Assembly (NCBI GenBank): GCA_018242425.1 | Contig: JAFEBX010000016.1 | Coordinates: 84,329-148,328 of the forward strand | Direction of reading: 5' to 3' | Length of the DNA: 64,000 nt | DNA from: Pseudomonadota bacterium | GTDB lineage: Bacteria; Pseudomonadota; Gammaproteobacteria; Xanthomonadales; Xanthomonadaceae | Shown: one piece after another, positions 54,516 to 62,696 of the stretch | How the letters are laid out: the number at the start of each line of letters is the position of its first letter | How positions within the stretch are numbered: the stretch's first letter is position 1 | The notes under the pieces: model-generated | Databases searched by the model: none | What the model was told of the DNA's origin: nothing | The model's input: the letters and a program-made list of their open reading frames with translations, nothing else | Made by a program: the position numbers and the translations under genes

Positions 54516-55372
54516 GCGTAGGTCCCCTTCATGGTGGCGACGAACAGGTCGGCGATGCCCGGGCTACGGGTTTCTCCGAGCGCGGCGAGCTGCACCTGGG
54601 GCACGCCGTCGAACAGCAGGATGGATTTTCCGAATGGCATCGCGCGTTCGCTGACCGGCTTGAGCGCGCGGGCGGCTTCGAGCTGGTCGGGATTCACCAG
54701 TACCTCGGTGAAGCGCAGGCTGACGTCTTCCATCGGCGAGTTGAGCACCAGCTTGCCGTTCTGGATGAACATCACGTCGGTGAGGATGTGTTCGATCTCC
54801 TCGACCTGGTGGGTGGTGACGATGATCGTCTTGTCCTCGTCGAAATAATCCTCCAGCAGGCGCTGGTAGAACTCGCGGCGGTAGAGGATGTCGAGGCCGA
54901 GCGTCGGTTCGTCGAGCACCAGCAGGCGGGCGTCGATCGCCATCACCAGGGCCAGGTGCAACTGCACGATCATGCCCTTGGACATCTGGCCGACGCGCAT
55001 GTCCGGCTTCAGCTGGGTGTGGGCGATGAAGCGTTCGAAGCGGCTGCGATCGAAGCGCGGGTGGACGCCCTCGACGAATTCCGCGGCATGCCTGACCTTG
55101 AGCCAGCGCGGCAGCACGGCGACGTCGGCGATGAAGCAGACATCATTCATCAGTGCATCGCGCTGGGTCTGCGGATCACGACCGAGCACGTCCAGCGAAC
55201 CCTCGTACGGGATCAGGCCGAGGATGGCCTTGAGCGCGGTGGTCTTGCCGGCGCCGTTGGGACCGATCAGGCCGACGATGCGACCGGACGGGATCTCGAA
55301 GCTGACATTGTCGAGCGCGGTGGTGTTCTTGTAGGCCTTGCGCAGGCCGCGTGCGGTGATGACGGCGGTCAT
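54512..55372 (-). CDS. ABC transporter ATP-binding protein
   Basis: The 286-residue ATPase has Walker A GPNGAGKTT (near 38-46), a modified signature QMSKGMIVQLHLALVMA in place of LSGGQ, Walker B LLVLDEPTLGLD and H-loop TTHQ. The start ATG 55372 overlaps the regulator stop by 4 bases, with GGAG at 55381-55378. The C-terminal region after the ABC domain (SERAMPFGKSILLFDGVPQV) is typical of these regulator-linked transporters. Confidence 0.92.
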   Translation of the reverse strand: MTAVITARGLRKAYKNTTALDNVSFEIPSGRIVGLIGPNGAGKTTALKAILGLIPYEGSLDVLGRDPQTQRDALMNDVCFIADVAVLPRWLKVRHAAEFVEGVHPRFDRSRFERFIAHTQLKPDMRVGQMSKGMIVQLHLALVMAIDARLLVLDEPTLGLDILYRREFYQRLLEDYFDEDKTIIVTTHQVEEIEHILTDVMFIQNGKLVLNSPMEDVSLRFTEVLVNPDQLEAARALKPVSERAMPFGKSILLFDGVPQVQLAALGETRSPGIADLFVATMKGTYA

Positions 55373-55740
55373 GGCGCGCTCCATTTACGTGAGGGGTCAA
55401 GCAATTCGGCAGGTTCGAAGCCGAGGCGCTGGATCCGTTCCAGGATCAGCGGCCATTCTTCCTTGAGGAAGCGGTCGCGCTCGTTGTTGCGCAACTGGTT
55501 GCGGGCACTGTCGGTCACGTACATGCCGAGGCCGCGGCGCTTCTCGACCATGCCTTCATCGGCGAGTTCCTGGTAGGCACGTGAAACGGTGATCGGGTTG
55601 AGCTGGTACTCGGCGGCGACCTGGCGCACGGAGGGCAGGGCATCGCCCGGCTTGAGGACTCCATCCAGCATCATGGCGATCACCTTTTCCTTGAGTTGAC
55701 GGTAAATCGGGCTTCCGTCTGCCCATTGCACGGGAGACAT
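55369..55740 (-). CDS. ytrA: GntR-family regulator, YtrA type
   Basis: The 123-residue YtrA-type repressor has the winged helix PIYRQLKEKVIAMMLDGVLK, LPSVRQVAAEYQLNPITVSRAYQELADEGMVEKRRGLGMYV, and a short dimerisation tail instead of a ligand domain. YtrA proteins repress their own operon, which includes an ABC transporter. The predicted operator (56015-56040) is upstream of the first gene of this operon. The 1-base gap to the upstream small gene suggests co-transcription. Confidence 0.93.
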   Translation of the reverse strand: MSPVQWADGSPIYRQLKEKVIAMMLDGVLKPGDALPSVRQVAAEYQLNPITVSRAYQELADEGMVEKRRGLGMYVTDSARNQLRNNERDRFLKEEWPLILERIQRLGFEPAELLDPSRKWSAP

Positions 55741-55741
55741 G

Positions 55742-55996
55742 TCAGATCCTCGGCGGGAATGCGAAGAACGGAACCGCCTGGGCCTGGCGGCGATTGCGGA
55801 ACGTCTTGCCGGACTTGACCCGGTCCGGGTGTGCCTTGACGACAGCGACCGCGGCAACGGGCAGCTGCGGCGAGGCAGGCAAGGTCGTGGGGAGTGGCGG
55901 GGATCCTGCCAACGCGGTGGCGGTGCCAAAACCGGCGATGGCCAGACCCAACAGAGCGGTGGTGCCGTGCCTGCGGGCAATTGCTCCGATGTTCAT
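55742..55996 (-). CDS. Small secreted protein at the head of the YtrA operon
   Basis: An 84-residue product with an N-terminal signal (ALLGLAIAGFGTATALAG) and a short Pro/Ala/Lys-rich mature part (SPPLPTTLPASPQLPV, then a basic stretch KSGKTFRNRRQAQ). It has no known domain. It ends one base before the ytrA start and begins just downstream of the YtrA operator and promoter, so it is the first translated gene of the operon if real. Signal peptide, position and continuous frame support it; conservation was not tested. Confidence 0.6.
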   Translation of the reverse strand: MNIGAIARRHGTTALLGLAIAGFGTATALAGSPPLPTTLPASPQLPVAAVAVVKAHPDRVKSGKTFRNRRQAQAVPFFAFPPRI

Positions 55997-56014
55997 GGTG
56001 GCGTCCTGTTCGAC

Positions 56015-56056
56015 TGGTGTTGTATTGAACTATAACACCAAATCAGACTTCGTCAA
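56015..56056 (-). promoter_or_regulatory. YtrA-operon promoter with overlapping operator
   Basis: A dyad spans 56015-56040: arms TGGTGTTGTA (56015-56024) and TATAACACCA (56031-56040), 9 of 10 complementary. It has the GGTG-N16-CACC form (56016-56019 and 56036-56039), the operator I recall for Xanthomonas citri YtrA. On the minus strand, -35 TTGACG (56056-56051) and -10 TATAGT (56034-56029) are 16 bp apart. The operator covers the -10, so bound YtrA would block RNA polymerase. Confidence 0.8.
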
Positions 56057-56107
56057 TAGCCTGACTCCCAACTGAAGACATAGATGCGGACAGATCGGAC
56101 GTCCGGC

Positions 56108-56138
56108 TTGACTCTGGGGCGGCTCCAGACTCTAGAGT
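56108..56138 (+). promoter_or_regulatory. MerR-type copAB promoter
   Basis: A -35 TTGACT (56108-56113) and a -10 TAGAGT (56133-56138) are 19 bp apart, the long spacer of MerR-activated promoters. Half-sites ACTCT (56111-56115) and AGAGT (56134-56138) border it. The same layout precedes the MerR-family gene at 58988. Distance to the copA ATG is 42 bases. Confidence 0.75.
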
Positions 56139-56179
56139 TGGACTGGAAGGCGGCCGCGATCGCATGACTCGGAACAAAA

Positions 56180-57979
56180 ATGACCTTTGGATTCAATGAC
56201 ATGCAGGAGAATGGGGCAGGGCTGTCACGCCGCCGCTTCGTCCAGGGGCTGGCCGCGGGCGGGGTACTGGCCGGTCTCGGCTTGTGGCCGAAGCAGGGCT
56301 GGGCCTTGCGTTCCGCCGGTCAGCCGGAGGTGCTGGCCGGAACCGATTTCGATCTGTCGATCGGCGAAATGGCGGTGGACTACACCGGCAGGGCGCGCAC
56401 CGCGGTCACGGTGAATGGCTCGTTGCCGGCGCCGCTGCTGCGCTGGAAGGAAGGCAGCACCGTCAACATTCGCGTCCGCAATGCACTGCAACGCGCGTCG
56501 ATGCACGACGGTGAAGCATCGATCCATTGGCATGGAATCTTGTTGCCGGCGAACATGGATGGCGTTCCGGGATTGAGCTTCGACGGCATTCGTCCCGGCG
56601 AAAGTTATCTGTATCGCTTCGACGTGCGGCAATCCGGCACCTACTGGTACCACAGCCATTCCGGTTTCCAGGAACAACGCGGATTGTATGGTCCGTTGAT
56701 CATCGATCCGATCGAACCCGAACCGTTCCGCTTCGATCGCGATTACGTGGTTTTGCTCAGCGACTGGACCGATCTTGATCCGCAGCGATTGTTCGCGCGC
56801 CTGAAGAAGATGGCGATGTACGACAATCGCTACCAGCGCACCGCCGGCGATTTCATTCGCGACGCGAAGAAGAACGGTTTGCCGGCGACGCTGGCGGATC
56901 GCCGGATGTGGGGCGGGATGCGGATGTCGCCCAGCGATCTCTCCGACGTCAACGCCAATACCTATACCTACCTGATGAACGGCACCACGTCGCTCGGCAA
57001 CTGGACGGGACTGTTCCGTTCCGGCGAGAAGGTGCGGTTGCGTTTCATCAACGGTTCGTCGATGACGCATTTCGACGTGCGCATTCCCGGCTTGAAGATG
57101 ACGGTGGTCGCTGCCGACGGCCAGTACGTCCATCCGGTGACGGTGGACGAATTCCGTATCGCCGCCGCGGAAACCTATGACGTGATTGTCGAACCCACGG
57201 GGCAGGATGCCTTCACCATTTTCGCGCAGGATCTCGGGCGGACCGGCTACATCAGCGGCACGCTGGCCGTGCGCGAGGGATTGCGTGCGTCGATTCCGTC
57301 GCTTGATCCGCGGCCGCTGCTGTCCATGTCCGACATGGCGATGGGCCACGACATGTCGTCGATGCAGGGCATGGACCATGGCGGTCACGACATGGCGAAC
57401 ATGCAGGGGCATGACATGGGGGCGATGGCCGGGATGGATCATGGTTCTGGCGCGATGCCGAACCATCCGCCCAGCGAGACGGGCAATCCGCTGGTCGACA
57501 TGCAGGCGATGTCCCCGTCGCCGAAGCTGGATGACCCCGGCATCGGACTGCGTGACAACGGACGCAAGGTGCTGAGCTACTCGATGCTGCACAGCACGTT
57601 CGATGATCCCGATGGCCGCGACCCCGGACGCGAGATCGAACTGCACCTGACCGGGCACATGGAGAAATTCGCGTGGTCGTTCAACGGCCAGAAGTTCTCC
57701 GATGCCGCGCCGTTGAAGCTCAACTACGGCGAACGCCTGCGCATCGTGCTGGTCAACGACACGATGATGACGCACCCGATCCATCTGCACGGCATGTGGA
57801 GCGACCTCGAGGACGAGCACGGGAACTTCATGGTCCGCAAGCACACCATCGACATCCCGCCAGGAACACGCCGCAGCTATCGCGTGCGCGCCGATGCGCT
57901 CGGCGACTGGGCCTATCACTGCCACCTGCTGTATCACATGGAAGCGGGGATGATGCGCACCGTGCGGGTGTCGGAATGA
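56180..57979 (+). CDS. copA: Periplasmic multicopper oxidase CopA
   Basis: Tat-exported copper-resistance oxidase (the CopA/PcoA type, not the P-type ATPase of the same name). The 599-residue protein has the Tat motif SRRRFVQGLAAGG (about 16-28), the multicopper clusters HWHG, YWYHSHSG, HPIHLHGMW, and YHCHLLYHMEAGM (type 1 His-Cys-His-Met). A Met/His-rich region at about 393-425 (MGHDMSSMQGMDHGGHDM and repeats) should bind Cu(I). ATG 56180 was chosen with GGAA upstream. It overlaps copB by 4 bases. Confidence 0.95.
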   Translation: MTFGFNDMQENGAGLSRRRFVQGLAAGGVLAGLGLWPKQGWALRSAGQPEVLAGTDFDLSIGEMAVDYTGRARTAVTVNGSLPAPLLRWKEGSTVNIRVRNALQRASMHDGEASIHWHGILLPANMDGVPGLSFDGIRPGESYLYRFDVRQSGTYWYHSHSGFQEQRGLYGPLIIDPIEPEPFRFDRDYVVLLSDWTDLDPQRLFARLKKMAMYDNRYQRTAGDFIRDAKKNGLPATLADRRMWGGMRMSPSDLSDVNANTYTYLMNGTTSLGNWTGLFRSGEKVRLRFINGSSMTHFDVRIPGLKMTVVAADGQYVHPVTVDEFRIAAAETYDVIVEPTGQDAFTIFAQDLGRTGYISGTLAVREGLRASIPSLDPRPLLSMSDMAMGHDMSSMQGMDHGGHDMANMQGHDMGAMAGMDHGSGAMPNHPPSETGNPLVDMQAMSPSPKLDDPGIGLRDNGRKVLSYSMLHSTFDDPDGRDPGREIELHLTGHMEKFAWSFNGQKFSDAAPLKLNYGERLRIVLVNDTMMTHPIHLHGMWSDLEDEHGNFMVRKHTIDIPPGTRRSYRVRADALGDWAYHCHLLYHMEAGMMRTVRVSE

Positions 57980-58980
57980 TCGCGATGAACACGACGCGCC
58001 TGCTGGTCGCTGCGATCGGGCTCGCGTTGCTGGCGCCCCAGGCAGTCGCGCAGGCGATGGATCATTCGGCGATGTCCATGCCGATGCCGCAGGCGAGCAC
58101 TGCGAAGAAGCAACCCGCGAAGAAGAAAGCCCCGGCCAAACCGAAAGCGAAGAGTCCGGACGCCATGGATCATTCGCAGATGCAGGGGATGGACCATTCC
58201 GGAATGGATCACTCCGGCATGGAGGGCATGGATCACTCCATGCACCAGCAGGCACCTGCGCCGGACCAGCCGACAACGCCCATTCCCGCGATCACCGATG
58301 CCGATCGCGCCGCAGCAGTGCCGCCGCACGGCGGGCACGACATGATGGACAACGCGATCCACGGTTATGCGCTGCTCAATCGCCTGGAAACATGGAACGA
58401 CACGCCGGGCAGGGGAGTGGCGTGGGAAGGTCGCGGCTGGATCGGTACCGACTTGAATCGCGTATGGCTGCGCACGGAAGGTGAGCGCGTCTCCAACCAC
58501 ACCGAATCCGCCAGTGCCGAAGTTCTTTACGGCCACAGCGTGTCGCCGTGGTGGGACGTGGTGGCCGGCGTGCGCCACGACTTCAGGCCCGGCGATGGAC
58601 AGACGTTCGCGGCGATCGGTGTGCAGGGCCTGGCACCGCAGAAATTCGAAGTCGAAGCGACTGCCTATCTCGGGCAACGCGGGCAGGTCGCACTGCGCTT
58701 CGAGACGGAATACGAGTTGCTGCTGACGAACCGCCTGATCCTGCAGCCAATGGTCGAAGTGAACGCCTATGGCAAGGACGACCGCCTGCGCGGCATCAGT
58801 TCCGGCCTGAGCACGGCAGGGGCAGGGCTCCGCCTTCGCTATGAATTCACCCGTCAGTTCGCCCCCTATATCGGGGTGACTCGCGAACAGGCGTTCGGTC
58901 GCACCGCAGATTTCCGTCGCGAGGCGTCCGGCCAACGGGGTGACACCCGCTTCGTCCTCGGATTTCGCACCTGGTTCTGA
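57976..58980 (+). CDS. copB: Outer-membrane copper resistance protein CopB
   Basis: CopB is an outer-membrane beta-barrel that works with CopA in copper sequestration or export. The 334-residue product has a signal peptide ending AVAQA, then Met/His-rich repeats (MDHSAMSMPMPQ, MDHSQMQGMDHSGM), a Lys/Ala/Pro linker, and a beta-barrel domain ending with a C-terminal Phe (RFVLGFRTWF), the outer-membrane insertion signature. The start overlaps the copA stop (ATGA). Confidence 0.93.
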   Translation: MIAMNTTRLLVAAIGLALLAPQAVAQAMDHSAMSMPMPQASTAKKQPAKKKAPAKPKAKSPDAMDHSQMQGMDHSGMDHSGMEGMDHSMHQQAPAPDQPTTPIPAITDADRAAAVPPHGGHDMMDNAIHGYALLNRLETWNDTPGRGVAWEGRGWIGTDLNRVWLRTEGERVSNHTESASAEVLYGHSVSPWWDVVAGVRHDFRPGDGQTFAAIGVQGLAPQKFEVEATAYLGQRGQVALRFETEYELLLTNRLILQPMVEVNAYGKDDRLRGISSGLSTAGAGLRLRYEFTRQFAPYIGVTREQAFGRTADFRREASGQRGDTRFVLGFRTWF

Positions 58981-58987
58981 AAAACAC

Positions 58988-59019
58988 TTGACTCTGGACC
59001 TTGCTCCATGGTTTAGAGT
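58988..59019 (+). promoter_or_regulatory. MerR-type promoter of the regulator/ATPase pair
   Basis: TTGACT (58988-58993) is followed after 19 bases by TTAGAG (59013-59018). A dyad with arms ACTCTGGACC (58991-59000) and GGTTTAGAGT (59010-59019) spans the spacer, 8 of 10 complementary. This is the binding geometry of MerR-family regulators, and the same half-sites occur before copA. Confidence 0.8.
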
Positions 59020-59048
59020 GCTGGCATCGTCCCAATGAGGGTGCCGGA

Positions 59049-59447
59049 ATGAAGATCGGCCAACTGGCGCAACGCGCCGAAGTGAACATCGATACCGTCC
59101 GCTATTACGAGCGCGAGGGTCTCCTGCCCAAGCCGGAGCGGTTGTCGTCCGGCTATCGCATCTACGGCGAGGGCGACGTCAAGCGATTGCGCTTCGTCCG
59201 CCGCGCCAAGGCGCTCGGATTCACCCTGCCCGAAATCCGCGAGCTGCTGGAACTGTCGCGCTCTCGCGATGACGACATGGCCGCGATGAAGTCGGCTGCA
59301 GTCCTGAAGATCGCCGACGTCAAGGCGCGCATCGCCGAGTTGGAGCGCATGCGCATCGCGCTCGAAGGACTGGCCGAATCCTGCCCTGGGCATGGTGCGC
59401 TCGAACAGTGCCCGATCCTCGGTGCCTTGTCGGAGGATGTGCAGTGA
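59049..59447 (+). CDS. MerR-family metal-responsive regulator
   Basis: The 132-residue protein begins [20 protein letters not shown] (MerR helix-turn-helix), has [20 protein letters not shown], a dimerisation helix from about 80 to 112, and a metal-binding tail [14 protein letters not shown]. It is closest in pattern to Zn/Cd/Pb- or Cu-sensing MerR proteins. The genomic setting (copAB and a Cu ATPase) points to copper, but CueR would have a different loop (CxGxxxxxCP, which partly fits). It overlaps the ATPase gene by 4 bases. Confidence 0.9.
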   Translation: MKIGQLAQRAEVNIDTVRYYEREGLLPKPERLSSGYRIYGEGDVKRLRFVRRAKALGFTLPEIRELLELSRSRDDDMAAMKSAAVLKIADVKARIAELERMRIALEGLAESCPGHGALEQCPILGALSEDVQ

Positions 59448-61684
59448 GCGCGCATTCCCATCATCACGGCCACGACCATGGGCACGATCACGGACATGAC
59501 GCCGGACATGACCATGGCGAAATGAAGTCCTGCTGCGCCGGCAAGCATGCAGCTGCGCCTGCCCCTGCAATCGAGATGCCCGCCGGGACCATCTACACCT
59601 GCCCGATGCATCCGGAAATCCGCCAGGAAGGGCCGGGCATCTGCCCGATCTGCGGGATGGCACTGGAACCGGAAATGCCGTCCCTGGAGGAAGGGGAAAA
59701 CCCGGAGCTTGTCGATTTCAGCCGCCGTTTCCGCTCGACATTGCCGCTGACGATCGTGGTGTTCGTGCTGGCGATGTTCGGCTCGAAATTCGGCTTCCTC
59801 TCCGCGACGGCACGCAGCTGGATCGAATTCGCCTTGAGCACGCCGGTGGTTCTGTGGGCGGGCTGGCCGTTCTTCAAACGTTGCGTGCAATCGATCCGCA
59901 ACCGCAGTCCCAACATGTGGACGCTGATCGGAATCGGCGTTGCCTCCGCCTATGGCTACAGCGTGGTCGCAACGCTGGCTCCCGGCATCTTCCCGGCATC
60001 GTTCCGCGAACATGGGCGCGTCGGCGTGTACTTCGAAGCGGCGGCGGTGATCGTGTCGCTGACGCTGGTCGGACAACTGCTCGAGTTGCGCGCGCGTTCG
60101 AAGACGTCAGCGGCAATCAAGGCGCTGCTCGGGCTGGCCCCGAAAACCGCGCGCCGTATCGACGCCGACGGCAACGAGGAAGACATTCCCCTTGGACACG
60201 TGCACGTCGGCGATCGACTGCGCATTCGTCCCGGCGAGAAGGTCCCGGTCGATGGCGTCGTGCTCGATGGCCATTCGAACATCGACGAATCGATGCTGAC
60301 CGGCGAGCCGATCCCGGTGGGGAAGGGCGTGGACGATCGCGTGATCGGCGCGACGCTCAACGGCACCGGCAGCCTGGTCATTCGCGCCGAACAGGTCGGA
60401 TCGGCCACCGTGCTGTCGCGGATCGTGCAACTGGTGGCCCAGGCCCAGCGTTCGCGCGCTCCGATGCAACGCATGGCCGACAAGGTCGCGTTCTGGTTCG
60501 TGCTCGCGGTGTTGGCCGCAGCGGCGATCACCTTCGTTGCATGGGGCGTGTTCGGGCCGGAACCCTCCTGGACGTACGCGGTGCTCAATGCGGTCTCGGT
60601 GCTGATCATCGCCTGTCCATGTGCGCTGGGCCTGGCGACGCCGATGTCGGTGATGGTCGCGACTGGCCGCGCCGCGCATGCCGGCGTGTTGTTCCGCGAT
60701 GCCGAGGCGATCGAGCGATTGGGTTCGATTGACACGCTGGTGGTCGACAAGACCGGCACGCTCACCGAAGGCAAGCCTGCGTATCGCGAAACGATCGTCG
60801 CCGACGGCTTTGACGAAAACGATGCGATTGCCTGGGCCGCAAGCCTGGAGCAGGGCAGCGAACACCCACTGGCGGCAGCGATTGTTGCTGAGGCGAAGCG
60901 GCGTTCATTGCAACTTTCGAAGGTCGATGCATTCGAATCGTTGACCGGACGCGGCGTACGCGGGCAGGTGGATGGCCATGCATTGGCCCTGGGCAATCAG
61001 GCGTTGATGGACGAGATCGGGTGTGGCGTGGCGTTATTGGCAAAAGATGCCGAACGCCTGCGTTCCGAAGGCGCGACGGTGATGTTCCTTGCGGTGGATG
61101 GAAGGCTGGCTGCGGGAATCGCCGTTGCCGATCCGATCAAGGCCAGCACGAAGCCTGCGCTTGACGCCTTGCGTGCCGACGGCGTGCGCATCGTCATGGC
61201 GTCGGGAGATGCGCCGGCGACGGCGGAAGCCGTCGGTCGTACATTGGGCGTCGATGAAGTGCACGGCGGCGTCGATCCTGCAGGCAAGGTCGCATTGATC
61301 GAACGATTGAAAACGGAAGGACGCCATGTCGCGATGGCCGGTGACGGCATCAACGACGCACCGGCGCTCGCGGCGGCCGATGTCGGTATCGCGATGGGCA
61401 CCGGCACCGATGTCGCCATGTCGAGCGCGCAGGTCACGCTGGTCAAGGGTGATCTCGGCCGCATCGTCGAGGCTCGCGCCATTTCGCGCGAAACCGTCGC
61501 GAACATGCGGCAGAACCTCGGGTTCGCCTTCCTCTATAACGCGCTGGGCGTACCACTTGCGGCAGGCGTGCTGTATCCGGTGTTCGGGCTGCTGCTGAGT
61601 CCGATGATCGCTGCGCTGGCGATGAGCCTGAGTTCGGTTTCGGTGGTCAGCAATGCCTTGAGGCTGGGACGAAACCACAAATAA
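59444..61684 (+). CDS. Copper-translocating P1B-type ATPase with N-terminal His-rich and HMBD region
   Basis: Exports Cu(I) using ATP. The GTG start (59444) overlaps the regulator stop; GGAGG is 7 bases upstream. The 746-residue protein has a His/Asp repeat ([18 protein letters not shown], about 6-25), a heavy-metal-binding module [20 protein letters not shown] (about 51-70), no classical CxxC HMA domain, the CPC motif (391-393), the phosphorylation site [10 protein letters not shown] (Asp435), the SEHPLA motif, and [20 protein letters not shown]. The C-terminal [15 protein letters not shown] marks a Cu+ type. Confidence 0.95.
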   Translation: MSAHSHHHGHDHGHDHGHDAGHDHGEMKSCCAGKHAAAPAPAIEMPAGTIYTCPMHPEIRQEGPGICPICGMALEPEMPSLEEGENPELVDFSRRFRSTLPLTIVVFVLAMFGSKFGFLSATARSWIEFALSTPVVLWAGWPFFKRCVQSIRNRSPNMWTLIGIGVASAYGYSVVATLAPGIFPASFREHGRVGVYFEAAAVIVSLTLVGQLLELRARSKTSAAIKALLGLAPKTARRIDADGNEEDIPLGHVHVGDRLRIRPGEKVPVDGVVLDGHSNIDESMLTGEPIPVGKGVDDRVIGATLNGTGSLVIRAEQVGSATVLSRIVQLVAQAQRSRAPMQRMADKVAFWFVLAVLAAAAITFVAWGVFGPEPSWTYAVLNAVSVLIIACPCALGLATPMSVMVATGRAAHAGVLFRDAEAIERLGSIDTLVVDKTGTLTEGKPAYRETIVADGFDENDAIAWAASLEQGSEHPLAAAIVAEAKRRSLQLSKVDAFESLTGRGVRGQVDGHALALGNQALMDEIGCGVALLAKDAERLRSEGATVMFLAVDGRLAAGIAVADPIKASTKPALDALRADGVRIVMASGDAPATAEAVGRTLGVDEVHGGVDPAGKVALIERLKTEGRHVAMAGDGINDAPALAAADVGIAMGTGTDVAMSSAQVTLVKGDLGRIVEARAISRETVANMRQNLGFAFLYNALGVPLAAGVLYPVFGLLLSPMIAALAMSLSSVSVVSNALRLGRNHK

Positions 61685-61687
61685 AAT

Positions 61688-61739
61688 CCGGGGGTACCAC
61701 GATCGGCCCAGGGAGGACGGCGATCGGGGATACCCCCGG
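61688..61739. repeat. Long-loop inverted repeat downstream of the ATPase
   Basis: Arms CCGGGGGTA (61688-61696) and TACCCCCGG (61731-61739) are perfect complements with a 34-base loop. It lies between two convergent genes (ATPase and the luxI-linked membrane protein). It has no T tract, so it is not a classical terminator. Confidence 0.5.
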
Positions 61740-61772
61740 CCCCAGAAAACGAGGGTAGAAAGTGGTTTGGAG

Positions 61773-61985
61773 CTAGAGCTGCAGGCGAGCCTGGCCCGGT
61801 GCAGGTGCCAGGCGGTTTTCCAGCTGCTCGTATCGCGTGTATTCCGCTAACAGGACAAAAACCAGCACGAGGCTGAACATCAGGGCCCAGATACCGGATA
61901 TGAGCCACCACATCCTGGAGGGTTCGACATCAGATGTATCAAGACCTGTTTTCGGCTTGGCATTCATCACGGCGATATCGGTCAT
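61773..61985 (-). CDS. Small membrane protein coupled to luxI
   Basis: A 70-residue protein with a polar N-terminus (MTDIAVMNAKPKTGLDTSD), one transmembrane helix (WWLISGIWALMFSLVLVFVLLAEY, roughly 26-49 in two halves), and a short soluble tail (RYEQLENRLAPAPGQARLQL). Its ATG overlaps the luxI stop (ATGA, 61982-61985), the same coupling as elsewhere in this genome, so it should be made with LuxI. I recognise no family. A start at 61967 is also possible. It is the last gene before the convergent ATPase gene. Confidence 0.65.
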   Translation of the reverse strand: MTDIAVMNAKPKTGLDTSDVEPSRMWWLISGIWALMFSLVLVFVLLAEYTRYEQLENRLAPAPGQARLQL

Positions 61986-62539
61986 TCGTCGATTTCGATC
62001 CAGCAGGCAACAGTCGGGTGACCCGCCACCAGCACCGGCGGACCAGCTCTGTGGGTGTGGAAACCGGTCTTCTGAAGCAACCTCTCCATGCCGATGGGAG
62101 ACACGGTAATCAGTCGCTTGGCACCTTGGCGCCGGGCGTAATCTGCCGCGACATTCAATATTTCCAGGGCAAGCTTCGAAGGATGCTGCGAGCCGGCGCC
62201 GCCGCCCGGGCCGGGATCGCCAGTCGCGGCAAATCGCGAAAGTTCCCACACGTCGACGGAGGAGGGGGGATCCAGACCGTTCAGGAGGTTCGGAAACACC
62301 TCTCCGAGCAGGTACGGGCGAGTCGTGGGCAGCAACCTTGCGCAACCGACCACTCTTTGGCTTTCGTCCCGTGCCAGGACATAGATGGTGTCCTGGCGAT
62401 CGAACTGGTCGAGTTCCAGATCGTTCGTGAGCGCAAGTTCCCAGCCGAGCTTCCCGACAAAAATGTCCCGCCGGTATTTACCCAGCTCCTGGAACACGTG
62501 GTCGGTCAGGGAGGCCGCATTTCCAAACAGTACATCCAT
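61982..62539 (-). CDS. luxI: Acyl-homoserine-lactone synthase (LuxI family)
   Basis: LuxI-type enzyme that makes an acyl-homoserine lactone from SAM and acyl-ACP. The 185-residue protein keeps the invariant residues of the family: Arg24, Phe27, Trp33, Asp44, Asp47, Arg68, Glu99 and Arg102 (YRRDIF, GWEL, LDQFD, GCARLLPT, WELSRF). ATG 62539 was chosen because GGGGGGAAG lies 7 bases upstream. A lux box (62600-62615) is 61 bases upstream of the start. Acyl-chain length cannot be read from sequence. Confidence 0.95.
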   Translation of the reverse strand: MDVLFGNAASLTDHVFQELGKYRRDIFVGKLGWELALTNDLELDQFDRQDTIYVLARDESQRVVGCARLLPTTRPYLLGEVFPNLLNGLDPPSSVDVWELSRFAATGDPGPGGGAGSQHPSKLALEILNVAADYARRQGAKRLITVSPIGMERLLQKTGFHTHRAGPPVLVAGHPTVACWIEIDE

Positions 62540-62599
62540 GGTTTTTCTTCCCCCCATGTATTTCGAGGGAAGGCTCGCAGATGCCTGCTGCGGCGATAA

Positions 62600-62615
62600 C
62601 TGTCAGATTTGACAG
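62600..62615. promoter_or_regulatory. lux box 1, upstream of luxI
   Basis: Positions 62600-62615 read CTGTCA-GATT-TGACAG, a perfect dyad with 6-bp arms and the CT-N12-AG form of LuxR-type binding sites. Its centre is 68 bases upstream of the luxI ATG. The 157-base gap between luxI and the DUF4902 gene holds no other gene. Confidence 0.85.
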
Positions 62616-62696
62616 CGACTTGCCGGACGAACGGTCTGCTGGTGACTTGCCATGCAAGGGGCGACCCGGTACATGATGGCGCTTGCGTACTTCGTC

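Noticed and set aside
57350..57460. Repetitive DNA in copA considered as a mobile or satellite element
   Set aside because: It encodes the Met/His-rich copper-binding segment typical of CopA.
59461..59520. Short repeated units in DNA, considered as a CRISPR or tandem repeat
   Set aside because: They encode the His/Asp-rich N-terminus of the ATPase; no repeat-spacer structure.
61688..61739. Inverted repeat considered as a terminator or third lux box
   Set aside because: Loop of 34 bases and no T tract argue against a terminator; the arms lack the CTGTC/GACAG lux pattern. Kept only as a repeat.
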